DNA of 64,000 nucleotides from Merdiplasma sp905207905 (lineage in GTDB: Bacteria > Bacillota > Clostridia > Lachnospirales > Lachnospiraceae). Below the pieces are notes generated by a model. The model was not told the DNA's origin. It ran no database searches and saw nothing but the letters and a program-made list of their open reading frames with translations. Where the stretch lies: positions 1 through 64,000 of the forward strand of contig CABRXX010000007.1 of assembly GCA_902475025.1 (NCBI GenBank), given 5' to 3'. Of the stretch, positions 42,896 through 50,396 are shown one piece after another. The position numbers and the translations under genes were made by a program. Position 1 is the first letter of the stretch, and every line of letters begins with the position of its first letter.

Positions 42896-44493
42896 TCATC
42901 CACATTATTTACGATGGACCAGCCATGTCCGTGAGGATGCAGTTTCTGTTCCGCCACCTTCAGGCCGTCTCTCACGAAATACAGATGATCCACATTGCAA
43001 AGCCAGATCCAGGGAATGTCTCCTTCCTGGGTAATTCCTGTCTCCCCATCCCACTGAGCCTTTTTCCAAAGCTCATAGGACTCCTCCAGATCACTGCTCT
43101 TAAGGGCCTGATCCATGTAGCCATCTACCGTCTCATTGGCATAGGGGGAATACTGAGCCAGCCCCGTATCCTGAGAGGAATGATAAATATTGTAAAGCTC
43201 CATGGGAGTATGAGCGCCCCAGCCCCAGATAAGCGGTTCCGACTGTGCTCTGTCATAAGCAGTATCCCAGCCCACTCCCTCTGTTGAACAATCAATTCCC
43301 AGCGCTCTTAACTGATTGGCCACATCCTCTGCCAGCGCCTGACGAACGGAATCTCCATTGGAAAACAGGAAGGTCAGCTCTGCCTTTTCTCCGTCCTTTG
43401 TGCGGATGCCGTCATCGCCTTCCACCCAGCCTGCTTCCTCCATCAAAGCTTTTGCCGTATCCAAATCATAGGAGGATACTGCATCTTCACTGTACCAGGG
43501 CATCTTATCACACACACTGTAGGCAATGGTTCCGTATCCATTTAACACATTGTTAATCATCTCTTCCCGGTCAATAGCCAAGTTGATGGCCCGGCGCACC
43601 CGCACATCTGCGGTAAGATTATTTCCGTAAACAATGCCGGTTTCCTCATCTGTGGCAGCTTCTGTGGCCGGAAGATTAAAACCACGATTATCTACCGTCT
43701 CCACCTGCATCAGACTATAACCCTCTACCGCCATATCACTGTAAGCTGCTGCTGTGTGAGCCACATCTGCAGTACCGGAAAGCGCTGCGGCCAGGGCTGC
43801 ATCCTCCTCCATAAACAGAACCGTCAGCTTCTGGATCTTGGGCGCTTCCCCATAATAATCCGGATTGGCCTCAAAGATTACCTGCTGCCCTCTGTCCCAC
43901 TGCTTCATGATATACCGCCCCGAACCAATGGGATTTAAGCCATAAGTTTCGTCATAGGCATGCTCCGGCACGATTCCCACGATCGCCATGGTGTAAGGCC
44001 AGATGGAATAAGGCTCATTCATGTGAAATTCCACCGTAGTCTCATCCACTGCCACTGCCTCTTTTAACATGGTAAAATCATTCACAGAACTGTTGTCCCG
44101 GCAATTATTGTAAGTAAACGCCACATCCTGTGCTGTCAGGGGCTCTCCGTCTGTAAAAGTCACATCGTCCCGGATCTTCACCGTCCAGGTAAGTCCATCC
44201 TCACTGCATTCGTACTCTGTGGCCAGATCATTTTCAATCTCCAGCTCTGCGTTCGTGCGCACCAGAGTACTCTGGATCAGAGGCTCATGTACATGCTCGC
44301 CGGCTCCCCAGCCGTAAGCAGGATCGAATCCGGAGGCTGGTTCTGAAGAGGGCGGCATAGTAACCACCACTTCACGCTTCTGCTCCTCTGTTTTTTTTCC
44401 CGCATCCTCCGCCGCAGCTGTCATGGTCATTCCCAGGGTGGAGACTGCCATCATCCCGGCACACAGCAGTGCCATCCATTTTCTCTGTCTCAT
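42880..44493 (-). CDS. Substrate-binding protein of Opp/Nik-type ABC importer
   Basis: 537 aa from ATG 44493 (AAAGGAG 7 bases before). Signal peptide (MALLCAGMMAVSTLGM, then ends AAAEDAG); no lipobox Cys is visible, so a lipid anchor is uncertain. SBP_bac_5 fold: SEDGLTWTVKIRDDVTFTDG and RVRRAINLAIDREEMI. The end reads LHPHGHGWSIVNN, a histidine-rich surface that suggests nickel or a metal chelate as the cargo rather than plain peptides. First gene of the operon. Confidence 0.92.
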   Translation of the reverse strand: MRQRKWMALLCAGMMAVSTLGMTMTAAAEDAGKKTEEQKREVVVTMPPSSEPASGFDPAYGWGAGEHVHEPLIQSTLVRTNAELEIENDLATEYECSEDGLTWTVKIRDDVTFTDGEPLTAQDVAFTYNNCRDNSSVNDFTMLKEAVAVDETTVEFHMNEPYSIWPYTMAIVGIVPEHAYDETYGLNPIGSGRYIMKQWDRGQQVIFEANPDYYGEAPKIQKLTVLFMEEDAALAAALSGTADVAHTAAAYSDMAVEGYSLMQVETVDNRGFNLPATEAATDEETGIVYGNNLTADVRVRRAINLAIDREEMINNVLNGYGTIAYSVCDKMPWYSEDAVSSYDLDTAKALMEEAGWVEGDDGIRTKDGEKAELTFLFSNGDSVRQALAEDVANQLRALGIDCSTEGVGWDTAYDRAQSEPLIWGWGAHTPMELYNIYHSSQDTGLAQYSPYANETVDGYMDQALKSSDLEESYELWKKAQWDGETGITQEGDIPWIWLCNVDHLYFVRDGLKVAEQKLHPHGHGWSIVNNVDEWEWE

Positions 44494-44566
44494 ATAGGTT
44501 CTCCTTTCATGGATCATAAGTAGCATCCGTATCGTTTTCTGTTTCACATTCTCACCGATGCTCTCC

Positions 44567-44595
44567 AGTATAAATGGAAAAATCCCCCGCCGCAA
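44567..44595 (-). promoter_or_regulatory. Promoter of the ABC importer operon
   Basis: Minus strand TTGCGG (44595-44590), 17 bases, TATACT (44572-44567). The -35 box lies inside the terminator hairpin of ydcF-like gene. Confidence 0.5.
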
Positions 44596-44618
44596 GCCCG
44601 GTGGGGGGTTATTTTTTG
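44578..44618. terminator. Terminator after the YdcF-family gene
   Basis: GC-rich stem of CCCCC...GGGGG (44584-44608), with T runs on both strands. On the minus strand it ends the YdcF-family gene and also precedes the ABC importer. Confidence 0.7.
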
Positions 44619-44714
44619 CACAATTTTTCTTCCGATATCCGAAAGGCTTCTTACCTTTCCTGACTTTTGCACCTGTTCCATGTCAGTTCTTAGCATCATT
44701 ACATTGCTGATTTC

Positions 44715-45470
44715 TCAGATATTTCCTGTTATCTTTTCTTTTACCAGGGCAAAGATCTCCCGAACCACCGAATGAGGCTGCAAAATCAAGTCCGAGGAAG
44801 CAGCAATGCCTTCCGCCTGCTCATAGCCCAGATGCCGGGCCAGCTGCAATGCCCGGTAAATGTGGAAATCATTGGAAAGAATCCCCGTTCTCTTCTGATG
44901 ACACCCGGTAAGCGCTTTGGCAAACAGCAGGTTTTCTCTGGTGCTGGTGGAACTATCCTCCAACACCAGACGTTCCTCCGGAATCCCCCGTTTGGTAAGC
45001 CACCGCCGCATACACTCTGCCTCCGTAATATCCTCTCCGGATCCCTGGCCCCCTGTAAGTACCAAAATGGCATCCGGATTCTTTTTTCCATAATCCAAAG
45101 CCGCTTCCAGCCGCTTTCTCAGCGCTTTTGAAGGAGTCTCCCCCTGGACGTGGGCGCCAAGAACCACCACATAGTCCAGATCTTTGCTCCCTTTGCTGTT
45201 CATGCCGGACACCACAAGAATGCCCAAATACAAAACCAGCAAAAGTCCTGCCCCAAAGATCACCCCTCCCCCCAGCCAGATCCAGCCAGGAACTGCCTTT
45301 CCGTGACGTTGCAGAAAAGACAGCCCCAAAGCCATCCCTTCCAGAACACTCCCTCCTGCCAGCCAGATCCAGGCAAAATCTGTGGCAAGACCCACATAAA
45401 AAATAATCACTCCATAGTAAACAAGACATATCAACCCGGTTCCGGCTAAGATTCCTGCTGCAGTTCTCAT
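44715..45470 (-). CDS. YdcF/ElyC-family (DUF218) membrane protein
   Basis: 251 aa from ATG 45470 (AGGAG 7 bases before). Three N-terminal helices, then DUF218 with VVLGAHVQGETPSKALRKRL, VLTGGQGSGED and ERLVLEDSSTSTRENLLFA. ElyC/SanA relatives act in envelope lipid or peptidoglycan steps; biochemical role here is inferred. Confidence 0.9.
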   Translation of the reverse strand: MRTAAGILAGTGLICLVYYGVIIFYVGLATDFAWIWLAGGSVLEGMALGLSFLQRHGKAVPGWIWLGGGVIFGAGLLLVLYLGILVVSGMNSKGSKDLDYVVVLGAHVQGETPSKALRKRLEAALDYGKKNPDAILVLTGGQGSGEDITEAECMRRWLTKRGIPEERLVLEDSSTSTRENLLFAKALTGCHQKRTGILSNDFHIYRALQLARHLGYEQAEGIAASSDLILQPHSVVREIFALVKEKITGNI

Positions 45471-45494
45471 ATGTATTCTCCTAATAATTAAAAA

Positions 45495-45620
45495 AGAAGT
45501 CCGCGAGCAGACTTCTCCGCCTACGGCGGTCACTTGTGACATTTTCCCGGTCCGCCGCAATGCGCATCCTGCGGGAGACTTTTTATTACATAGGAAATTT
45601 CATTTCCTATGTAATAAAAA
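45495..45620. repeat. Intergenic element A, copy 5
   Basis: GAAGTCCGCGAGCAGACTTC, CCGCCTACGGCGG, ACTTGTGACATTTTCCCGG, the CCGCCGCAATGCGCATCCTGC-like core and a palindrome TTACATAGGAAA / TTTCCTATGTAA. Directly followed by element B copy 3. This fills most of the 45471-45781 gap. Confidence 0.75.
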
Positions 45621-45622
45621 AG

Positions 45623-45736
45623 GATGTTGCAAAATACGAATTCCGGTGGAGTTTCAGTGTGCTTTTCTCCGAAAAGCTGTTATTTTTCGGAGAAAAGCAC
45701 ACCGAAAGGGTACCGCCGGAGGTATTTTGCAACATC
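45623..45736. repeat. Long hairpin element B, copy 3
   Basis: Arms GATGTTGCAAAATACGAATT and the pairing GTATTTTGCAACATC, with a second inner stem GTGTGCTTTTCTCCGAAAA / TTTTCGGAGAAAAGCACAC. Probably a terminator for the SEC-C gene as well. Confidence 0.7.
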
Positions 45737-45781
45737 CCCCTTTCATCCATGCAAAAGTTCCCTTCCCGCCTTTGGAAACTT

Positions 45782-46285
45782 TTAGTTTCTTCCGCAGCAG
45801 AATTTGTATTTCTTACCGCTTCCGCAGGGACAGGGATCGTTTCTTCCCACCTTCTTGGCCTTCACAATGGTATTCATCTTCTTTGCTTCCCGATACAGCT
45901 CTTTTTTCTTATCTGCATCAAAGATCTCATCCCACATGGGCAACTCATAGAGCCAGTCCGCTTTGGCGTCCACCATATTCTTGTACAGCAGCTCTTTGTC
46001 AAAGCCCAAATTTACCACTGTATCCTCTGTCATCTCCTCAATGGGATTCTGTACTTTTAAGCTGTCGTTGATTCCATCCAAAAAACCGGTCATGGTCTGT
46101 ACCGAAATTCCGTACTTTTCCGCCAGCTCCTTCACCGTACCGGAAACCACTTCCTCCGGATTCGTCAGCAGCTGCTCATAGATTCCTTTTTCGGTGAGAA
46201 AATATTCAGACCAAAACTGCTGCAATGCTTTTTTATCTGCACTCTGAGAGTATGCAACCTCTCTCCATTCCTGTAATAAAGCCAT
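45782..46285 (-). CDS. SEC-C metal-binding-domain protein
   Basis: 167 aa from ATG 46285 (AAGGATGG before it). Helical N-terminal part, then the SEC-C zinc motif VGRNDPCPCGSGKKYKFCCG at the very end (CxCx8CC). The same motif ends SecA, but the rest here is not SecA. Role unknown; a protein-interaction or chaperone function is often suggested for such proteins. Confidence 0.9.
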   Translation of the reverse strand: MALLQEWREVAYSQSADKKALQQFWSEYFLTEKGIYEQLLTNPEEVVSGTVKELAEKYGISVQTMTGFLDGINDSLKVQNPIEEMTEDTVVNLGFDKELLYKNMVDAKADWLYELPMWDEIFDADKKKELYREAKKMNTIVKAKKVGRNDPCPCGSGKKYKFCCGRN

Positions 46286-46386
46286 CTCTATACCATCCTT
46301 CGTCTCTCTTATTTTCGCATTTTTTAGAAATGCATCTTTTCGTTTCAGGCCTTTAACCACTTATTTAAAAACCCAATTTCCTAAAA

Positions 46387-46415
46387 ATTATATCCCATTC
46401 TTCCGGTTTTTGCAA
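46387..46415 (-). promoter_or_regulatory. Promoter of the SEC-C gene
   Basis: Minus strand TTGCAA (46415-46410), exactly 17 bases, TATAAT (46392-46387), about 100 bases ahead of the start. Confidence 0.7.
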
Positions 46416-46429
46416 TCCCTGTTTTTTGA

Positions 46430-48352
46430 TCACAGCTCCTCCAGCTCTTTCCGCCAGATGCGAACACAGGCATCACTGGGCATCCGAAGGTCTCCTCTTG
46501 GAGAAAGAGCTACGGTTCCCACCTTGGGCCCATCCGGCACGCAGGAACGCTTAAACTGCTGGGCAAAAAATCTCCAATAAAAAGTTTTCAGCCATTTCAG
46601 TATCACTTCTTCTTTATACATTTTTGCAAATGCCAACTTTGCAATTCTGTATATTTTCAAAGGAGAATATCCAAAACGCATCACATAATACAAAAAGAAA
46701 TCGTGAAGCTCGTAGGGTCCTACCAGATCCTCCGTCACCTGAGCAATCTCCCCATCTTTCGGAGGCAGCAGCTCCGGGCTCACCGGCGTGTCCAGCACAT
46801 CCAGAAGGACGGCGCGAAGTTTTTCATCCTGACAGTTTTCTGCATAATAATGCACCAGATGACGCACCAGTGTCTTGGGCACCGAGCAGTTGACCCCATA
46901 CATAGACATATGATCCCCATTGTAGGTGGCCCAGCCTAACGCCAGTTCCGACATATCTCCGGTGCCGATCACCAGGCCGTTTACCTGGTTTGCAATATCC
47001 ATAAGCACCTGGGTACGCTCCCGGGCCTGACTGTTTTCAAAGGTCACATCCTGAATCTTGGGATCGTGCCCAATATCCTTAAAGTGCTGACTCACTGCCT
47101 CCCTGATATTTACCTCCCGCAAGGTACAGCCAAGGGCCTCTGTCATAGTGCAGGCATTGCGGTAGGTGCGGCTGGTGGTGCCAAAGCAGGGCATTGTCAC
47201 TGCAGTGATATCCTTTCTGGAAAATTCCAGAAGATCAAAGGCCTTTACCATCACAAGAAGGGCAAGAGTGGAATCTAATCCTCCCGAAATTCCCACCACA
47301 AGATGACTACAGCCGGTATGTTCCAGCCGCTTTTTCAATCCCATGGCCTGAATCGTAAGAATCTCCTCACACCGATTGGCCCGATCTTCCCTGTCGGAAG
47401 GCACAAAAGGTCTGGGATCAAAATAGCGGGTCAGTTTGGTCTTTTCTTCCTTTACATGAAACTCTGTAACACAATATCCTTCCTCTCCCAGGCCGGGCCG
47501 CAGACTGTCATAGGTACTGATCCGCCTGCGCTCCCCTCTCAGTCTTCCCACATCCAGCTCACTGTAAAGGATACCTGTGGAAAACCGGGGCGAAGAAGCC
47601 AGACAGGTGCCGTTCTCCATGATCATCCTGTGCCCTCCGAACACCAGATCCTGTGAGGATTCTCCCTCACCTGCGCTGGCATAAATATACCCGCACACCA
47701 GTCTGGCTGACTGGGCAGCGATCAGAGACGTGCGGTATCCGCATTTCCCTGTAATCTCATTGCTGGCAGAGAGGTTGGCGATCACATTGGCGCCTGCCAT
47801 AGCATGGTAGGTGCTGGGAGGCGCAGGCACCCACAGATCCTCACAGATCTCTGCCGCCACGGTAAGCCCTTCCAGTTCCGGACAGGTGAAGAGCTGATTC
47901 ATTCCGAAAATCACCTGCTCTCCCTCCACCTCAATGGGAAACGCTTCCTCCCGGCCCGGATAAAAATAGCGTGCCTCATAAAATTCATTGTAATTGGGCA
48001 GATGACGCTTGGGCACCAGCCCCAGCAGTCTCCCGTTACTGATGGCCGCAGCCGTATTGTAGAGTTTTCCGTCCAGTTCCCAGGGCACACCCACGAAGAT
48101 CAGCGCCTGCTTTCCTCTTGTGAAGGAAACAATCTCCAAAAGAGCTTTCTTAGCCTCCTTTAAAAGCTGTTCCTGCCAGAACAGATCCTGACAGGTATAT
48201 CCGGTAATACAAAGCTCTGGAAACACCAGAAGCCTGGCCCCCGTTTCATACGCCTCCTGAATCTGGCTGCATATCATTTCTCTGTTATAAATACAATCTG
48301 CCACCCTGATCTTTGGTGTCAATGCTGCCACCTTTATAAATCCGTCTCTCAT
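46430..48352 (-). CDS. nadE: Glutamine-dependent NAD+ synthetase
   Basis: 640 aa from ATG 48352 (GGAGGAG before it). The N-terminal nitrilase domain (about 270 aa) makes ammonia from glutamine: ELCITGYTCQDLF, VPKRHLPNYNEFYE and the Cys in VAAEICEDLWVP. The C-terminal synthetase has the pyrophosphate loop GISGGLDSTLALLVM and IGTGDMSELALGW. Last step of NAD synthesis. Confidence 0.96.
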   Translation of the reverse strand: MRDGFIKVAALTPKIRVADCIYNREMICSQIQEAYETGARLLVFPELCITGYTCQDLFWQEQLLKEAKKALLEIVSFTRGKQALIFVGVPWELDGKLYNTAAAISNGRLLGLVPKRHLPNYNEFYEARYFYPGREEAFPIEVEGEQVIFGMNQLFTCPELEGLTVAAEICEDLWVPAPPSTYHAMAGANVIANLSASNEITGKCGYRTSLIAAQSARLVCGYIYASAGEGESSQDLVFGGHRMIMENGTCLASSPRFSTGILYSELDVGRLRGERRRISTYDSLRPGLGEEGYCVTEFHVKEEKTKLTRYFDPRPFVPSDREDRANRCEEILTIQAMGLKKRLEHTGCSHLVVGISGGLDSTLALLVMVKAFDLLEFSRKDITAVTMPCFGTTSRTYRNACTMTEALGCTLREVNIREAVSQHFKDIGHDPKIQDVTFENSQARERTQVLMDIANQVNGLVIGTGDMSELALGWATYNGDHMSMYGVNCSVPKTLVRHLVHYYAENCQDEKLRAVLLDVLDTPVSPELLPPKDGEIAQVTEDLVGPYELHDFFLYYVMRFGYSPLKIYRIAKLAFAKMYKEEVILKWLKTFYWRFFAQQFKRSCVPDGPKVGTVALSPRGDLRMPSDACVRIWRKELEEL

Positions 48353-48413
48353 ATTCTCCTCCTGCACTGATCCGGCTTTTGGCCGCCCCATCCCTGCTTT
48401 TCCTTTCGCCTGG

Positions 48414-48520
48414 CGGCCTGCCTCACCGGATCTGCCTTCTCCTGGTCCTGACGGCCTGCCTCACCGGATCTGCTTTCTCCTGGTCCTGACGGCCTGCCTC
48501 ACCGGATCTGCCTTCCTTTT
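48414..48520. repeat. 38-bp tandem repeat between nadE and hslO
   Basis: CGGCCTGCCTCACCGGATCT recurs at 48414, 48452 and 48490, so the period is 38 bases, with two full units and part of a third. The units are contiguous without spacers, so this is not a CRISPR array. Confidence 0.85.
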
Positions 48521-48549
48521 TGCCTGGCTCTGGCTCTGACTGCGCGTTC

Positions 48550-49434
48550 TTACCTTGCCGCCCGCTCTAACAAAATTTTTAATTCTTCCACCGGAAATTC
48601 ATAGCTTTTTCCACAGAAATGGCAATTAACCTCAATGGGTTTCCCATCCCGGATCATCTCCTTCAGCTCTTTTTTCCCAAGACTGATCAACGCCTTGGAA
48701 ATCCGTTCTCTGGAACAGTCACACCGATAGGACACCTCTGTTTTTTCATTGATCTCCAGACCAAACTCTCCCAAAAGCTCCTGCAGGATCTCCTCCGGGG
48801 TCATCCCCTGATCCAGCATAGCTGTGACAGAGGTAACGCTGGAAAGCTTCTTTTCCAGTTGATCCACCATCTCATCCGGAGTAAAGGGCATCAGCTGGAT
48901 AAGAAATCCCCCTGCCTGGCGCACCGTATTGTCCCGGTTCATCAAAACTCCCAGACCTACGGAAGACGGAATCTGTTCTGAAACTGCAAAATAATAGGTA
49001 AGATCGTCCCCGATCTCTCCGGTCTGAAGCTCACAGCTTCCCACATAGGGTTCTTTCATCCCAAGATCCTTGATTACCTGAAGCATTCCGGAACCCACGG
49101 CTCCCCCCACATCCAGTTTTCCCTGAGCGTTGGCAGGGAGAAGCACTGCCGGATGATTCACATACCCCTTGGCATGTCCCTTGGAATCCGCAGTCACCGT
49201 CACTCCGCCCAAAGGCCCTTTTCCCTTAATCTGTAAAGTGAGAAGATCCTTCTCCCCCTTCATCATGGCTCCCATCATCACGCCCCCGGTAAGAAGCCGG
49301 CCCAAAGCGGCTGTGGCCACTGGACTTAAATTGTGGGCCGCTCTGGCCGTCTCCACCATCTGTCTTGTTGTGGCCCCAAAAGCCCGGATATAACTGTCTC
49401 CGGCTGTGGCCCTGATCAAATAATCCATCTTCAT
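48550..49434 (-). CDS. hslO: Hsp33-type redox-regulated chaperone
   Basis: 294 aa. Hsp33 core (YLIRATAGDSYIRAFGATTRQ, GRLLTGGVMMGAMMKGEKDLL, GDDLTYYFAVSEQ) and the C-terminal zinc switch CDCSRERISK and CHFCGKS (CxC...CxxC). Oxidation of these Cys releases zinc and activates holding activity. Start chosen at ATG 49434, after GAGG; ATG 49428 is also possible. The stop of the upstream permease lies 29 bases before. Confidence 0.95.
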   Translation of the reverse strand: MKMDYLIRATAGDSYIRAFGATTRQMVETARAAHNLSPVATAALGRLLTGGVMMGAMMKGEKDLLTLQIKGKGPLGGVTVTADSKGHAKGYVNHPAVLLPANAQGKLDVGGAVGSGMLQVIKDLGMKEPYVGSCELQTGEIGDDLTYYFAVSEQIPSSVGLGVLMNRDNTVRQAGGFLIQLMPFTPDEMVDQLEKKLSSVTSVTAMLDQGMTPEEILQELLGEFGLEINEKTEVSYRCDCSRERISKALISLGKKELKEMIRDGKPIEVNCHFCGKSYEFPVEELKILLERAAR

Positions 49435-49462
49435 CCTCACCTCATTATTTTCTTCACTCATA

Positions 49463-50314
49463 TCACAAAAGCAGTCCCAGCCCATCTGCCAGAATGCCTC
49501 CCAGCACTCCAAACAGATAAAGAATGCCTGTGATCTGCATATTTTCTTTTAAGCTCTTGTTAGTGCGAAACAGCACCAGCAGCCCAACCCCGGCTCCCAC
49601 CAGCAAACCGGCCATCATAGCTCCTGCGCTCATAGCGCCTTCCATATAAAGAGTGGTGATCACCACAGAAGCTGCACAGTTGGGAATCAAACCGATCATG
49701 CCGGACAGCAACGGCCCTAACACCGGCTGATTAAAAATCAGCCCTCCCAAGGTCTCCATCCCTGTAAACTCAATGATCAGATTCAGTACCAGGGTGACGC
49801 AGAAGAGAAACAAAGCGATGCTCCCGGTATGATGCAGAGCGGACTTCCAGATGCTCTCCTCGCACCCGCAGTGCTCATCGACGCACAGTTCATGAATATT
49901 TTCGCCGATCTTTCTCCGGTTAAATCCCCGAAACAAAAAATCTATCAGAAATCCCGCCAAAACTCCATACATTGCCTTTACAGCCAGGATCCAAAGAATC
50001 ACGGAAATGTCCGCCTGGCTGGAAATCAGGATTGGCAGCATCTCATCGGAAGTAGATAAAAATACAGCAATCAGCGTTCCCACAGTAATCACCCTGCCGG
50101 AAAAGAAACTGGCAGCGGCAGCTGAAAATCCGCACTGAGGAATCACTCCCAGGATCCCTCCAAACAAGGGGCCCATTTTTCCAGCCCTTCGAATTATCTT
50201 TTTGGTCTTTTCACTGGTTTTATGCTCAAGGTACTCCATGAGCAGATACGTTAAAAACAGAAAGGGAATGATCTTTATGGTATCTATCACTCCGTCCAGG
50301 AGAAGTTCTCCCAT
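49463..50314 (-). CDS. 10-TM permease (putative manganese/arsenic transporter family)
   Basis: 283 aa, about nine to ten helices in two related halves (ILGVIPQCGFSAAAASFFSG and GMIGLIPNCAASVVITTLY). The loop between them holds a likely metal site, HELCVDEHCGCEE with HHTGS following. Family names vary (putative manganese transporter or arsenic efflux); the metal is not shown by sequence. ATG 50314 follows GGAGG. Confidence 0.85.
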   Translation of the reverse strand: MGELLLDGVIDTIKIIPFLFLTYLLMEYLEHKTSEKTKKIIRRAGKMGPLFGGILGVIPQCGFSAAAASFFSGRVITVGTLIAVFLSTSDEMLPILISSQADISVILWILAVKAMYGVLAGFLIDFLFRGFNRRKIGENIHELCVDEHCGCEESIWKSALHHTGSIALFLFCVTLVLNLIIEFTGMETLGGLIFNQPVLGPLLSGMIGLIPNCAASVVITTLYMEGAMSAGAMMAGLLVGAGVGLLVLFRTNKSLKENMQITGILYLFGVLGGILADGLGLLL

Positions 50315-50396
50315 ATTTATGCCTCCTTATCTCTGCGAATCCTGTACTGCAAAACAATCCCGTCTAACTCTTCTACATCTCCGTCCCTCTTCTGCA

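Noticed and set aside
48414..48520. Possible CRISPR array
   Set aside because: Repeats are contiguous with no spacers and there are no cas genes.
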